Source: Gammaproteobacteria bacterium
GTDB taxonomy: Bacteria > Pseudomonadota > Gammaproteobacteria > Ga0077536
Direction: 5' to 3'
DNA: 64,000 nt
Assembly (NCBI GenBank): GCA_020849475.1
Contig: JADLGE010000009.1
Span: 170,281 to 234,280 of the forward strand
In this document: one piece after another, positions 43,067-50,727 of the stretch
How positions within the stretch are numbered: the stretch's first letter is position 1
Layout of the letters: each line of letters opens with the position of its first letter
Notes under the pieces: model-generated
Databases searched by the model: none
Told to the model about the DNA's origin: nothing
Seen by the model: only the letters and a program-made list of their open reading frames with translations
Position numbers and translations under genes: made by a program

Positions 43067-43096
43067 CTGTAGGTGCGAATTCATTCGCACCTACAG
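43067..43096. repeat. Family B solo palindrome (perfect 14-base arms)
   Basis: CTGTAGGTGCGAAT-TC-ATTCGCACCTACAG is a perfect inverted repeat 30 bases long, the most regular copy in the window. Both ends are of the outer type seen in doublets. It lies 6 bases after the GST stop and about 27 before the start of the next gene. Confidence 0.92.
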
Positions 43097-43123
43097 AAAA
43101 TTCACTGAACAAAGGAGGTCACC

Positions 43124-43525
43124 ATGACATCCACTCTGACATTCCCCGTCGACTGCATCCGCGATCGACTGAACGCTGATCCTGAGTTCAAACTCGCGGC
43201 GCGCTTCTGGTATTGCGACCTGCGTTTCAAGGTTGGCGACGAGCTCTATTTCATGCGGGTCGAGAATGGCCGGGTCGCGACCTTCACCCACGGCACCCAC
43301 GGTTTCGACCCCTACACCATCAACATCGGTGGTCCGGTGGACGTGTGGGAGCAAATGCTGGTCGACAAGCCGAAGCCGTTTTTCCACGACTGGTTCGCTG
43401 CTTCGTTCCACCATCCCTTTGAATTTGGCGGCGACCTCGAATCGGCCTACGCCTATTACTACGCGCTGCGTCGCATTCACGCCATCATGGGCGTGTGCGT
43501 GCGTGAACAGCGCAAGGCCGCGTGA
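43124..43525 (+). CDS. Small conserved-looking protein of unknown function (SCP2-like features)
   Basis: A 133-residue protein I do not recognise with certainty. The pattern of short strands (ELYFMRVENGRVATFTHG, then PYTINIGGPVDVWEQML) followed by helices (FEFGGDLESAYAYYYALRRIH) resembles SCP2-type lipid-binding folds. There is no signal peptide or membrane segment. GGAGG precedes the ATG. Its stop lies next to the start of an alpha/beta hydrolase gene, so the two are translated together and probably act on the same compound. A binding or small-enzyme role would be a guess. Confidence 0.7.
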   Translation: MTSTLTFPVDCIRDRLNADPEFKLAARFWYCDLRFKVGDELYFMRVENGRVATFTHGTHGFDPYTINIGGPVDVWEQMLVDKPKPFFHDWFAASFHHPFEFGGDLESAYAYYYALRRIHAIMGVCVREQRKAA

Positions 43526-43536
43526 GAGGTATCCCC

Positions 43537-44400
43537 ATGGCTCGTTATTCACCCATCACTGGTCGCTATATCTATCTCACGCTCGACGGTCACGAATACC
43601 GCGTGTACCTCGAAGAAGCCGGGCAGGGCATACCACTGGTGTGCCAGCACACCGCCGGCTCCGATGGCCGCCAGTTCCGTCACCTGCTCGAAGATGCGGA
43701 CATCACCTCGCGCTTCCGCGTGATTGCCGCCGATCTGCCCTACCACGGCAAGTCGCTGCCGCCGCACAGTGTGCGCTACTGGGAACAGGAATATCGCCTG
43801 ACCCAGGAATTCTTCATCAACTACTGGGTGACGCTGTCACGCGAACTCGAACTCGATCGGCCGGTGTACATGGGCTGCTCGATGGGTGGTCATCTGGCCG
43901 CCGACCTCGCGCTCTACCGGCCCGATGATTTCCGCGCCTGCATCGGCCTCGAAGCCTCGATGTGGAGCGGCAACATGGACCGCCTCATCAACCAGTGGTG
44001 GCATCACCCGCGCCTGTCGAATGAATCGAAGCCGGCGGCCATGATGAGCCTGTGCTCACCCCATGCGCCGGAAGCGAATGTGCGCGAGACCATCTGGATG
44101 TACAGCCAGGGAGCGCCGGCGGTGTTCGCGGGCGATCTGAATTACTACGGTATCGAGCATGACCTGCGCGACAAGGCCGCCCAGATCGATACCAAGAAAT
44201 GCATGCTGTATGTATTGAGCGGCGACTACGACTGGTCGGCTTACCCGGCCGCGGCCAAGGCCTTGGCCGACGCGGTGCCGGGCGCGACCTATACCTTGAT
44301 GGAAGGCATGGGTCATTTTCCGATGGCGGAAGATCCCGGTCAGTTCAAGAAATACCTGCTGCCGGTGTTGGCCGACATCGAAAAGCGCAGCGCGCGCTGA
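43537..44400 (+). CDS. Alpha/beta hydrolase
   Basis: A 287-residue soluble hydrolase. The oxyanion region is PLVCQHTAGSDGRQFRHL, the nucleophile elbow VYMGCSMGGHLAADLALY, the acid probably the Asp in LSGDYDWSAYP and the His in GMGHFPMAED. Family length and the HTAG segment resemble carbon-carbon or ester hydrolases of catabolic clusters. The ATG at 43537 has GAGAGG upstream; a GTG at 43522 would overlap the previous gene. It ends the co-oriented catabolic run, just before a strong hairpin. Confidence 0.87.
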   Translation: MARYSPITGRYIYLTLDGHEYRVYLEEAGQGIPLVCQHTAGSDGRQFRHLLEDADITSRFRVIAADLPYHGKSLPPHSVRYWEQEYRLTQEFFINYWVTLSRELELDRPVYMGCSMGGHLAADLALYRPDDFRACIGLEASMWSGNMDRLINQWWHHPRLSNESKPAAMMSLCSPHAPEANVRETIWMYSQGAPAVFAGDLNYYGIEHDLRDKAAQIDTKKCMLYVLSGDYDWSAYPAAAKALADAVPGATYTLMEGMGHFPMAEDPGQFKKYLLPVLADIEKRSAR

Positions 44401-44410
44401 GTGGCGGACG

Positions 44411-44439
44411 GCGATAGAGCGCAGGACGCGCTCTATCGC
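44411..44439. terminator. Perfect hairpin between convergent genes
   Basis: GCGATAGAGCGC (44411-44422) pairs with GCGCTCTATCGC (44428-44439) around a 5-base loop. It sits between the hydrolase gene and the convergent Met/His-rich gene, a natural place for a two-way terminator. No T-run is seen on either side, so termination efficiency is uncertain. Confidence 0.65.
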
Positions 44440-44452
44440 GGCCCGCTGCGGG

Positions 44453-44800
44453 TTACGGCGCGGCGGGCGCTTCCTTCACCTGGCTTGCGTACTTGCCCAG
44501 GATCTCGCCGACCTTCTGCATCATCTCCGCCTGCATCTGCAATTCGAGCTTGTCATTGCCCGGCGGCAGGCTCGGCAGCGGCAGCATATGGGGCATATGA
44601 CCTTCGCCCATCATCGGGCCGCGGTGCATGCAGCGACGGCCCTTGCCCTCGTGATCGCCGTCCTTGCCCATCATCATGCCGTGCATGTGTCCCATGTCGT
44701 GCTCGGCGGTCGCCGTTGCAGCCGGTTCGGCGGCCTGGCAAGCGAGCGTGCCGCACAGTAATGCCACGCCGGTGGCAAACAGAAATTTAGCGTGTCGCAT
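44453..44800 (-). CDS. Small exported Met/His-rich protein (possible metal binding)
   Basis: A 115-residue protein with a signal peptide (about 1-23, ending LACQA-AE). The middle (about 33-72) is rich in Met, His and Asp/Glu, with HDMGHMHGMMMGKDGDHEGK and a single Cys in RRCMHRG; a short amphipathic helix (LELQMQAEMMQKVGEIL) closes it. Such Met/His clusters bind Cu(I)/Cu(II) or other soft metals in CusF, CopC-like or CopK-like proteins, but this is not one of those by sequence. GAGGAG lies upstream of ATG 44800. A metal role is inference from composition. Confidence 0.7.
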   Translation of the reverse strand: MRHAKFLFATGVALLCGTLACQAAEPAATATAEHDMGHMHGMMMGKDGDHEGKGRRCMHRGPMMGEGHMPHMLPLPSLPPGNDKLELQMQAEMMQKVGEILGKYASQVKEAPAAP

Positions 44801-44897
44801 GGTTTGATCTCCTCGTGAACTCAGTGCTGGAAGCATGGGCGATATCGAGTAGCAAGGCCAGCAGCCATGAGCTCTGACGGTCGCACTTGATCTTTTC

Positions 44898-44981
44898 TGT
44901 GGGTCCGGCTTCAGTCGGACACTCGAGGCGCGGCGTTGCTTCACGTTTTCGATTGAGTGTCAGACTGACGTCTGACCCACA
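44898..44981. repeat. Family A inverted doublet (REPIN-like), 84 bases
   Basis: The left arm, TGTGGGTCCGGCTTCAGTCG then GACACTCGA (44898-44926), faces the right arm, GAGTGTCAGACTGACGTCTG then ACCCACA (44955-44981). Both arms have compensating changes within their own stem (for example CCGGCT with AGTCGG). It lies in a 273-base gap between divergent genes. Confidence 0.88.
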
Positions 44982-45073
44982 ATGCCCCGGCGATTGCATC
45001 GCAGTGCAACCTGAAGCCCGGTTAGAATCACCCAACGGCATCGCCTTGCCGCAATTGCAACTAACGGTTTAGC

Positions 45074-45904
45074 ATGAATTTCGCCAGGTATTGGAGCAGC
45101 ATCGAGGTCCGGGTGCCGGCGCGTTTCGGCAAGCCGGGCGCGGTGCGCGTGTGGGGCGCGTCGAACAGCGATGAGGCGGCGGCGCTCAGCGCGGCCCGCG
45201 CGCGCGCCGCCAACGCGCTGGCGTTCTTCGCCGGCCAGACCAAGGACTACGAGTACGACGCCGACGTCATACGCGAAGAACTGGTCGAGGAGTTTCTTGA
45301 CGACAGCGGTGAACGGCTCGCGGTCATCACCCGCAATCGCTACGGGGCACTGGTGCTCAACACCGAGCGCGTGCTGTTCGGTGACATCGATTTGCCGAGC
45401 GAGAATTTCGTGCTGAGGCTGTGCAATCGCTTTGGCCGTCGCGCGCGTGACAAGCAGTATTTTCTCGATGCCATGCGCGCCTTTCAGACCGCCCACCCGC
45501 AATTCGTGCTGCAGGTCTACGAGACGCGCGCCGGCCTGCGTTTCATGGTCGTCAATTGCGAGATTCGGCCCGACGGCGCCGAGGTTGACTTATTGTTCAA
45601 GGAACTGCCGGTCGACAGGCTCTACACACGCCTGTGCCGCAGCCAGCTGTGCTTCCGCGCGCGCCTGACGCCCAAGCCCTGGCGCATCGGCCTGCCGCGG
45701 CCGAGCGCGCGCTTTCCGTTCTCGACGCCGCTCAAACAGCGCAGCTTCAATTTCTGGCTGGCGCAGTACGTGGCAAAATCCCGTAACGCCTGCGCGGCGC
45801 GGCGGCTCGAGCGCTTCGGCGACGGGGTCGTGCCGGCGGCTGTGCAAACGGTGCTGGATATCCACGACCGTTACGCCTGCGACGAAGACTCGAGCCTGGC
45901 ATGA
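45074..45904 (+). CDS. Conserved-looking protein of unknown function
   Basis: A 276-residue soluble protein I cannot assign. It starts with VPARFGKPGAVRVWGASNSD, then an Ala/Arg-rich helix, then GERLAVITRNRYGALVLNTE followed by RVLFGDIDLP, which looks like a conserved core with a possible catalytic or metal-binding D-x-D. Further on are FQTAHPQFVLQVYETRAGLR and LYTRLCRSQLCFRARLTPKP. No signal peptide, helix-turn-helix or Walker motif is seen. It starts about 90 bases after a family A doublet; the last four bases overlap an ATG in the next gene's upstream region. Confidence 0.72.
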   Translation: MNFARYWSSIEVRVPARFGKPGAVRVWGASNSDEAAALSAARARAANALAFFAGQTKDYEYDADVIREELVEEFLDDSGERLAVITRNRYGALVLNTERVLFGDIDLPSENFVLRLCNRFGRRARDKQYFLDAMRAFQTAHPQFVLQVYETRAGLRFMVVNCEIRPDGAEVDLLFKELPVDRLYTRLCRSQLCFRARLTPKPWRIGLPRPSARFPFSTPLKQRSFNFWLAQYVAKSRNACAARRLERFGDGVVPAAVQTVLDIHDRYACDEDSSLA

Positions 45905-45963
45905 CCTGTACGGCGGGCGTCGCGCGAAGACCAGAACAAGCTGATCAAACGGGGGAGTTTCAA

Positions 45964-47514
45964 GTGTATCCAGACAAGTACGCCCTGACGCGTGCCGACG
46001 AGCCGTGTTACATCATGGCCGGCAGCGGCGAAGTGGTCAGCTTTCGCGAGTTCGAAGCGCGCAGCAATCGCCTCGCCCACCTGTTGCGGGCGACCGGCTT
46101 GCAGCGTCTCGATCACTACGCCGTGCTCATGGAAAACCATCCGCGTTTCCTCGAGTGCTGCGGCGCCGGCGCACGCGCGGGACTCTATTACACCTGCATC
46201 AATTCCTACCTGACCGCCGAAGAAGTGGCGTTCATCGTCAACGACAGTCACTCGCAGGTCTTGATCACGACGCTTGCGCGCCGCGAGGTGGCCATTGCCG
46301 CCGCCAAGCTGTGCCCGCGTTTGAAACTGTGTCTCATGATTGACGGTACGGGCGATGACGCGCCATTCGTCGATTACGCGCGCGCGGTGGCGGCCATGCC
46401 GTCCACGCCCTTGGCGGACGAGCGTCTGGGCACCGCCATGCTGTACTCATCCGGCACCACCGGCCGCCCCAAGGGTATTCTGCGGCCGCTGCCTGATACA
46501 CCCCCCAGCGAGCGGCTGCCGCTCTACGATTTCCTGCTCAAGCTCTGGCAGTACCGCGAAGGCATGATCTACCTGTCGCCGGCGCCGCTCTATCATTCGG
46601 CGCCCAATACCGCCGTCACGCTCACCATGCGCGTCGGCGGCACCTCCATCATCATGGAACGGTTCGATCCCGAGCAGTACCTGGCTCTGATCGAGAAGCA
46701 CCGCGTCACCCACACCCAGCTCGTGCCGACCATGTTCAGCCGCATGCTCAAGCTGCCGCGCGAGGTGCGGGAGCGCTACGACCTGTCGTCGCTGGAATTC
46801 GCGGTGCACGCCGCCGCACCCTGTCCGGCGCAGGTCAAGCACGAGATGATCGACTGGTGGGGGCCGATCATTCACGAGTATTACGGCGCCACCGAGGGCT
46901 TGGGCTTCACCGCTTGCAACAGCGAGGAGTGGCTGGCCCATCCCGGCACCGTCGGGCGTGTGATGCTGGGTGACCTGCGTGTGCTGGACGAAGACATGCA
47001 TGAATGCCCTGCCGGCACCTCGGGCACGCTGTGGTTCAAGACCGCCACGCCCTTTGAATATTTCAACGATCCGGAACGCACCCAGGAATCGCGTTCGGCC
47101 GACGGCAGCATGAGCACGGTGAACGATGTCGGCTACCTCGATGACGACGGCTACCTGCATCTCACCGATCGCAAGACCTTCATGATTATTTCCGGCGGTG
47201 TGAACATCTATCCGCAGGAATGCGAGAACCTCCTGATCACCCACCCCAAGGTGCTGGACGCGGCGGTGTTCGGCGTGCCCAACGAGGATTTGGGCGAAGA
47301 GGTGAAGGCCGTCATCCAGCCGCTTGCAGGCGTCGAGCCGAGTGCGGCGCTGGCCGAAGAACTGATTGCCTTCTGCCGCGCCCACCTGTCTCACCAGAAG
47401 TGCCCGCGCACGGTGGATTTCATCGAAGAAATGCCACGCCTGCCCACCGGTAAGCTCTACAAGCGCCTGCTGCGCGACAAGTATTGGGGCGATAAGCAGA
47501 GTCGCATCGTATGA
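45964..47514 (+). CDS. AMP-dependent acyl-CoA synthetase (FadD-like)
   Basis: A 516-residue ANL ligase. A3 is LYSSGTTGRPKGIL, A5 is YYGATEGLGF, A7/A8 is GYLDDDGYLHLTDRKTFMII then SGGVNIYPQECEN, and the acyl-adenylation Lys is in RLPTGKLYKRLL. The start is read as GTG 45964 (the family start YPDKYALTRADEP) because GGGGGAG lies 7 bases upstream; an ATG at 45901 would add 21 residues that resemble nothing. It activates medium/long or aromatic acids. It is followed by an unrelated NUDIX gene. Confidence 0.9.
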   Translation: MYPDKYALTRADEPCYIMAGSGEVVSFREFEARSNRLAHLLRATGLQRLDHYAVLMENHPRFLECCGAGARAGLYYTCINSYLTAEEVAFIVNDSHSQVLITTLARREVAIAAAKLCPRLKLCLMIDGTGDDAPFVDYARAVAAMPSTPLADERLGTAMLYSSGTTGRPKGILRPLPDTPPSERLPLYDFLLKLWQYREGMIYLSPAPLYHSAPNTAVTLTMRVGGTSIIMERFDPEQYLALIEKHRVTHTQLVPTMFSRMLKLPREVRERYDLSSLEFAVHAAAPCPAQVKHEMIDWWGPIIHEYYGATEGLGFTACNSEEWLAHPGTVGRVMLGDLRVLDEDMHECPAGTSGTLWFKTATPFEYFNDPERTQESRSADGSMSTVNDVGYLDDDGYLHLTDRKTFMIISGGVNIYPQECENLLITHPKVLDAAVFGVPNEDLGEEVKAVIQPLAGVEPSAALAEELIAFCRAHLSHQKCPRTVDFIEEMPRLPTGKLYKRLLRDKYWGDKQSRIV

Positions 47515-47576
47515 GGGCAGGGCGTGTCGTGCCCGCGTGCTTGACGCCATGGGTGCGAATGACGACGCTTTGAATC

Positions 47577-48185
47577 ATGCTCAAGATTGACGAAATCCGT
47601 CTCGCGCTGTCGCGCCTCACCCACGACTGGGAGATCTATGACCCGCATCCCAGCCAGGCCGCGGTGGCCATGATCCTCAACGAGGGCGCGCGCGGCCTGG
47701 ACGTGTGTTTCATTCGCCGCGCGGAGCGGGTAGGGGATCCATGGTCCGGCCAGGTGGCGTTCCCGGGCGGCCGCGCCAGCGCCGCCGATCCTGACGCCTT
47801 CGCGGTCGCCGAGCGCGAGACCTGGGAGGAGATCGGCATGCATCTGACGCCTGCCCATCGCGTCGGCGCCCTGCCGATGCGCAATGTCGAGCACAACGTC
47901 AAACGCGCCGGGCTCACGCTGTGGCCGTTCGTCTACTACGTCGACGCCGAGCAGCGCGCCTCGGCAACCGCGCGCCTGCCGCAGGAAGTGGCGAGTGTAT
48001 TCTGGGTGCCGATAGGGCATCTGTTCGACCACCAGCATGTCACCGAACTCGAATACCCGATGGGTGTTACGGCCTCGACGTTTCCCGGCATCCAGTTCGG
48101 CGAACACGTGATCTGGGGCCTGACACTGCGGGTGCTGGCGAGTTTTGCCGAGGTCATGCAGCGCCGCCTGCCGGCGCTGACCTGA
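47577..48185 (+). CDS. NUDIX hydrolase (CoA pyrophosphatase, NudL-like)
   Basis: A 202-residue NUDIX enzyme. The pre-box WSGQVAFPGGRASAADPDAF and the box AVAERETWEEIGMHLTP contain the REx2EExG core. The HSGQVAFPGG-type segment and EVASVFWVPIGHLF are features of the CoA diphosphatase group (NudL/PCD1, UPF0035), which cuts CoA to 4'-phosphopantetheine and 3',5'-ADP. Position next to acyl-CoA synthetase genes fits a role in CoA turnover. There is no good Shine-Dalgarno; the ATG at 47577 is the first with family sequence. Confidence 0.87.
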   Translation: MLKIDEIRLALSRLTHDWEIYDPHPSQAAVAMILNEGARGLDVCFIRRAERVGDPWSGQVAFPGGRASAADPDAFAVAERETWEEIGMHLTPAHRVGALPMRNVEHNVKRAGLTLWPFVYYVDAEQRASATARLPQEVASVFWVPIGHLFDHQHVTELEYPMGVTASTFPGIQFGEHVIWGLTLRVLASFAEVMQRRLPALT

Positions 48186-48228
48186 AGCCATCATCAAAGC
48201 ACCCCGACGGGATGCGAGGACCTGAGCC

Positions 48229-48663
48229 ATGAAATTCAAGACCGTGCTGCTGCCGACCGATTTTTCCAACCATGCCGAAGCGGCCTGTGCCGCGGGCCTC
48301 GAGATGGCACAGCGCGACGGCGCCCAGGTCATCGTGCTGCACGTGCTGCCCTTGTCGGACCTGGTGATCGGTGAATATCCCATCGTGATGGTCGACCAGT
48401 TGCAGGCTGATCTGACGGCCGATGCGGAAAAGCGCTTGCAAGCCTGGAAGGACAAGCAGAGCGTGAAGGTTGAATCACTGGTGCTGTGGGGCAATCCGGC
48501 GCTCGACATCTGCCGCATCGCGGAGGAGCGCAAGGCCGATCTGATCGTCACCTCCACCCATGGCCGCACCGGTCTCGCGCACCTGTTCATGGGCAGCGTG
48601 GCGGAGCGCGTGGTGCGCCATGCGCCGTGTTCGGTGCTGGTGGTGCGGGCGCAGCACGCCTGA
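48229..48663 (+). CDS. Universal stress protein (UspA family)
   Basis: A 144-residue single-domain Usp. It begins FKTVLLPTDFSNHAEAACAA and ends with the ATP-binding signature VTSTHGRTGLAHLFMGSVAE, then RVVRHAPCSVLVVR. The G-x2-G-x9-G(S/T) pattern is present, so it should be of the ATP-binding type. It is followed after 13 bases by a TauE/SafE-type half protein gene and may be co-transcribed with it. The target is unknown. Confidence 0.93.
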   Translation: MKFKTVLLPTDFSNHAEAACAAGLEMAQRDGAQVIVLHVLPLSDLVIGEYPIVMVDQLQADLTADAEKRLQAWKDKQSVKVESLVLWGNPALDICRIAEERKADLIVTSTHGRTGLAHLFMGSVAERVVRHAPCSVLVVRAQHA

Positions 48664-48676
48664 GCGGGTTGGCGCC

Positions 48677-49042
48677 ATGAACGTCGCGCCCTATGTGCTG
48701 CTCGGTGCGCTGGCCGGCGTGTTCAGCGGACTCATCGGCGTCGGCGGCGGCGTCATCATCGTGCCGGCCCTGGTCTACTTTTTCGGTATGAGCATGCACC
48801 AGGCGCAGGGCACCACACTGGCCATGCTGGTGCCGCCCATCGGCGTATTGGCGGTGTGGACCTATTACAGGCAGGGCCACGTCGACATCGCGGTCGCGGC
48901 CTTGCTGTGCGTGGGCTTCATCGTCGGCGCGTGGGCCGGTGCACGGCTCGCCACGCAACTCTCAAACGTGGTGCTGGAACGGACTTTCGGAGTGGCGATG
49001 GTGCTGATTGGATTGAAGATGATCATCGGCGCGCGCGGCTGA
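48677..49042 (+). CDS. Half-length TauE/SafE-family membrane protein
   Basis: A 121-residue inner-membrane protein with about four helices (VLLGALAGVFSGLIGVGGGV; MLVPPIGVLAVWTYY; VAALLCVGFIVGAWAGARLA; FGVAMVLIGLKMIIG). The GLIGVGGGVIIVPALVYFFG block is the hallmark of TauE/SafE sulfite/anion exporters, which normally have about 250 residues and two such halves. One half only is encoded, so it may work as a dimer. The start at 48677 begins with the first helix; the frame upstream overlaps the usp gene. Confidence 0.85.
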   Translation: MNVAPYVLLGALAGVFSGLIGVGGGVIIVPALVYFFGMSMHQAQGTTLAMLVPPIGVLAVWTYYRQGHVDIAVAALLCVGFIVGAWAGARLATQLSNVVLERTFGVAMVLIGLKMIIGARG

Positions 49043-49079
49043 CGGGCGGCATCGCGCCACCCGCCCCACGGGCGTGCAC

Positions 49080-49763
49080 TCAGGCGGGCTTCTTGAGTCC
49101 CAGCCGTTCGTAGTACTTGGCCGGAATCTTGTCCGGGTCTTTGTAGATCACCATCGAGCAATAGTCACGTCCCAACTCGGCGGCTGGTTCCACCACCACG
49201 AAGGGTTTGCCATTGGCCTCGATGTCGACTTTCTCCATCGAGTATTCGTGGGCGCAATACACCGGGTAATCGGGACGGCCGTAGGTGAGCGGCTGCGGCT
49301 TGGCGATTTTGTGAAAGGCGTTCGGCCCTTCGTATTTGCCTTCCTGCACCAGGCGGCCGCCGCTGCCGCAGGGCTTCATCTTGATCACGACCTTGTCGTC
49401 GTCTTCGCTGATCTCGAGCGGCTGCAAGTGACCTTGCAGGCCGGCGGCGAACATCTTGATCTTGCCGCGTAGTTGATCTTCGCCCTTGGGCATGGCGTTC
49501 AGCGCCGGCATCCACCACGAACGCACGCCTTCGTTCATGATCTGCTCGAGTTCTTCATCGCCGTGACGGCGCGCAACCTCGGACAGCGTCGACGTCACCC
49601 AGTTGCGATAGAGGTCATGCATGGCGAGAAATTCGTTGTACATGCGCTTGGCGATTTTCTTGGCCTTGTCGGCGTCGCCGGCATCGATGGCGTCGGTGAG
49701 GCGGTCGAGCGTGAGCTTTTCCATCTCGCGCAGTTCGGCGTCGGTGAAGAATTTTTCAGCCAT
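49080..49763 (-). CDS. Protein of unknown function with three conserved-looking Cys sites
   Basis: A 227-residue soluble protein. A helical N-terminal half (DAELREMEKLTLDRLTDAID; MYNEFLAMHDLYRNW) is followed by a sheet-rich half with MKPCGSGGRLVQEGKY, PVYCAHEYSMEKV and RDYCSMVIYKDPDKI. The three Cys blocks suggest a metal or thiol active site. Distant resemblance to the L-2-amino-thiazoline-4-carboxylate hydrolase-like group is possible but not secure. AGAGGAG precedes ATG 49763. It follows a TauD-type dioxygenase gene after 43 bases on the same strand. Confidence 0.68.
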   Translation of the reverse strand: MAEKFFTDAELREMEKLTLDRLTDAIDAGDADKAKKIAKRMYNEFLAMHDLYRNWVTSTLSEVARRHGDEELEQIMNEGVRSWWMPALNAMPKGEDQLRGKIKMFAAGLQGHLQPLEISEDDDKVVIKMKPCGSGGRLVQEGKYEGPNAFHKIAKPQPLTYGRPDYPVYCAHEYSMEKVDIEANGKPFVVVEPAAELGRDYCSMVIYKDPDKIPAKYYERLGLKKPA

Positions 49764-49806
49764 GTGCGTTACTCCTCTTACTCGGTCGTGTGTGTAAGGC
49801 CGGTGC

Positions 49807-50646
49807 TCAGACCGGCACTTCACCTTCCAGCGTCACCCGGTGCATTTCGCGCCGGTAGCCGTGATAGTCGTTCAAGGCATTGTGCTGGGCGCAGCGGTTG
49901 TCCCAGAACGCGACCATGCCACGCTTCCAGTGTAGCCGGCAGCCGAATTCCTCGCGCTGCTGCACGCTGTAGAGGTATTGCAGCAACGGCCGGCTTTCCT
50001 CGACCGTCATGCCTTCGATGTGCATGGTATGGGCGGCCGCGCAGTACAGCGCTTTACGGCCGGTCTCGGGATGGGTGCGCACTATCGGATGCGAGGCGGT
50101 AGTGACGATGGCGGCTGCGTCTTTCGGCGCCTCGGCCATACGGTGGGTGCGCGTGACGGCGGCGTCCGGCTTCTCGGCGCTGTTGATGCCGCGCAGGCCC
50201 TCGAGCATTTTCTGAAGCGTTGGGGACAAGGCCTCGTAGGCCATGTACATGTTGTTCCACAAGGTGTCGCCGCCAATCTTCGGCACTTCCACCGCATACA
50301 GCACCGAGCCCATGGGCGGCCGCTCCAGGTAGCTGGTGTCGGTATGCCACAGGCCACCGAAGTTGATCTTCTCGTCTTCCTTCTTGACCACCGCCACCAC
50401 TTCCGGCTGCTCGGGCATGCCGGCCACGAAGGGGTAGTAGCCAATCCCGCCAAAGCGCTTGGAGAAGGTCACCAGCTGCGCGGGCGTCAGGGTTTGGTCG
50501 TGAAAGAACACCACCAGGTGTTCGAGATAGGCGGCGCGAATCTCGGCGACCACTTCGGCGGACAGTGGTTGCGAAATGTCGACGCCGAAAATGTCGGCGC
50601 CGATGGCGGGGGTGACGGCTTCAACGGTGATGTGCTTGTAATTCAT
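49807..50646 (-). CDS. TauD/TfdA family Fe(II)/2-oxoglutarate dioxygenase
   Basis: A 279-residue dioxygenase. The iron ligands are in GLWHTDTSYLERPP (His, Asp) and CAQHNALNDYHGYRREMHRV (distal His, with the Arg that binds 2-oxoglutarate). ITVEAVTPAIGADIFGVDIS and HLVVFFHDQTLTP are standard N-terminal blocks. Family members release sulfite from taurine, cleave 2,4-D ethers or hydroxylate amino acids; the substrate here is unknown. A short gap leads to an unknown Cys-containing protein, and an acyl-CoA synthetase gene precedes it on the same strand. Confidence 0.9.
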   Translation of the reverse strand: MNYKHITVEAVTPAIGADIFGVDISQPLSAEVVAEIRAAYLEHLVVFFHDQTLTPAQLVTFSKRFGGIGYYPFVAGMPEQPEVVAVVKKEDEKINFGGLWHTDTSYLERPPMGSVLYAVEVPKIGGDTLWNNMYMAYEALSPTLQKMLEGLRGINSAEKPDAAVTRTHRMAEAPKDAAAIVTTASHPIVRTHPETGRKALYCAAAHTMHIEGMTVEESRPLLQYLYSVQQREEFGCRLHWKRGMVAFWDNRCAQHNALNDYHGYRREMHRVTLEGEVPV

Positions 50647-50727
50647 TGCATTGATCTTAGGGAGGACGTTTTGCTTCGGCTACCCGACATCGGGTTGGTC
50701 AGCCTGACATTGAAGCTTGTGTTCCGC

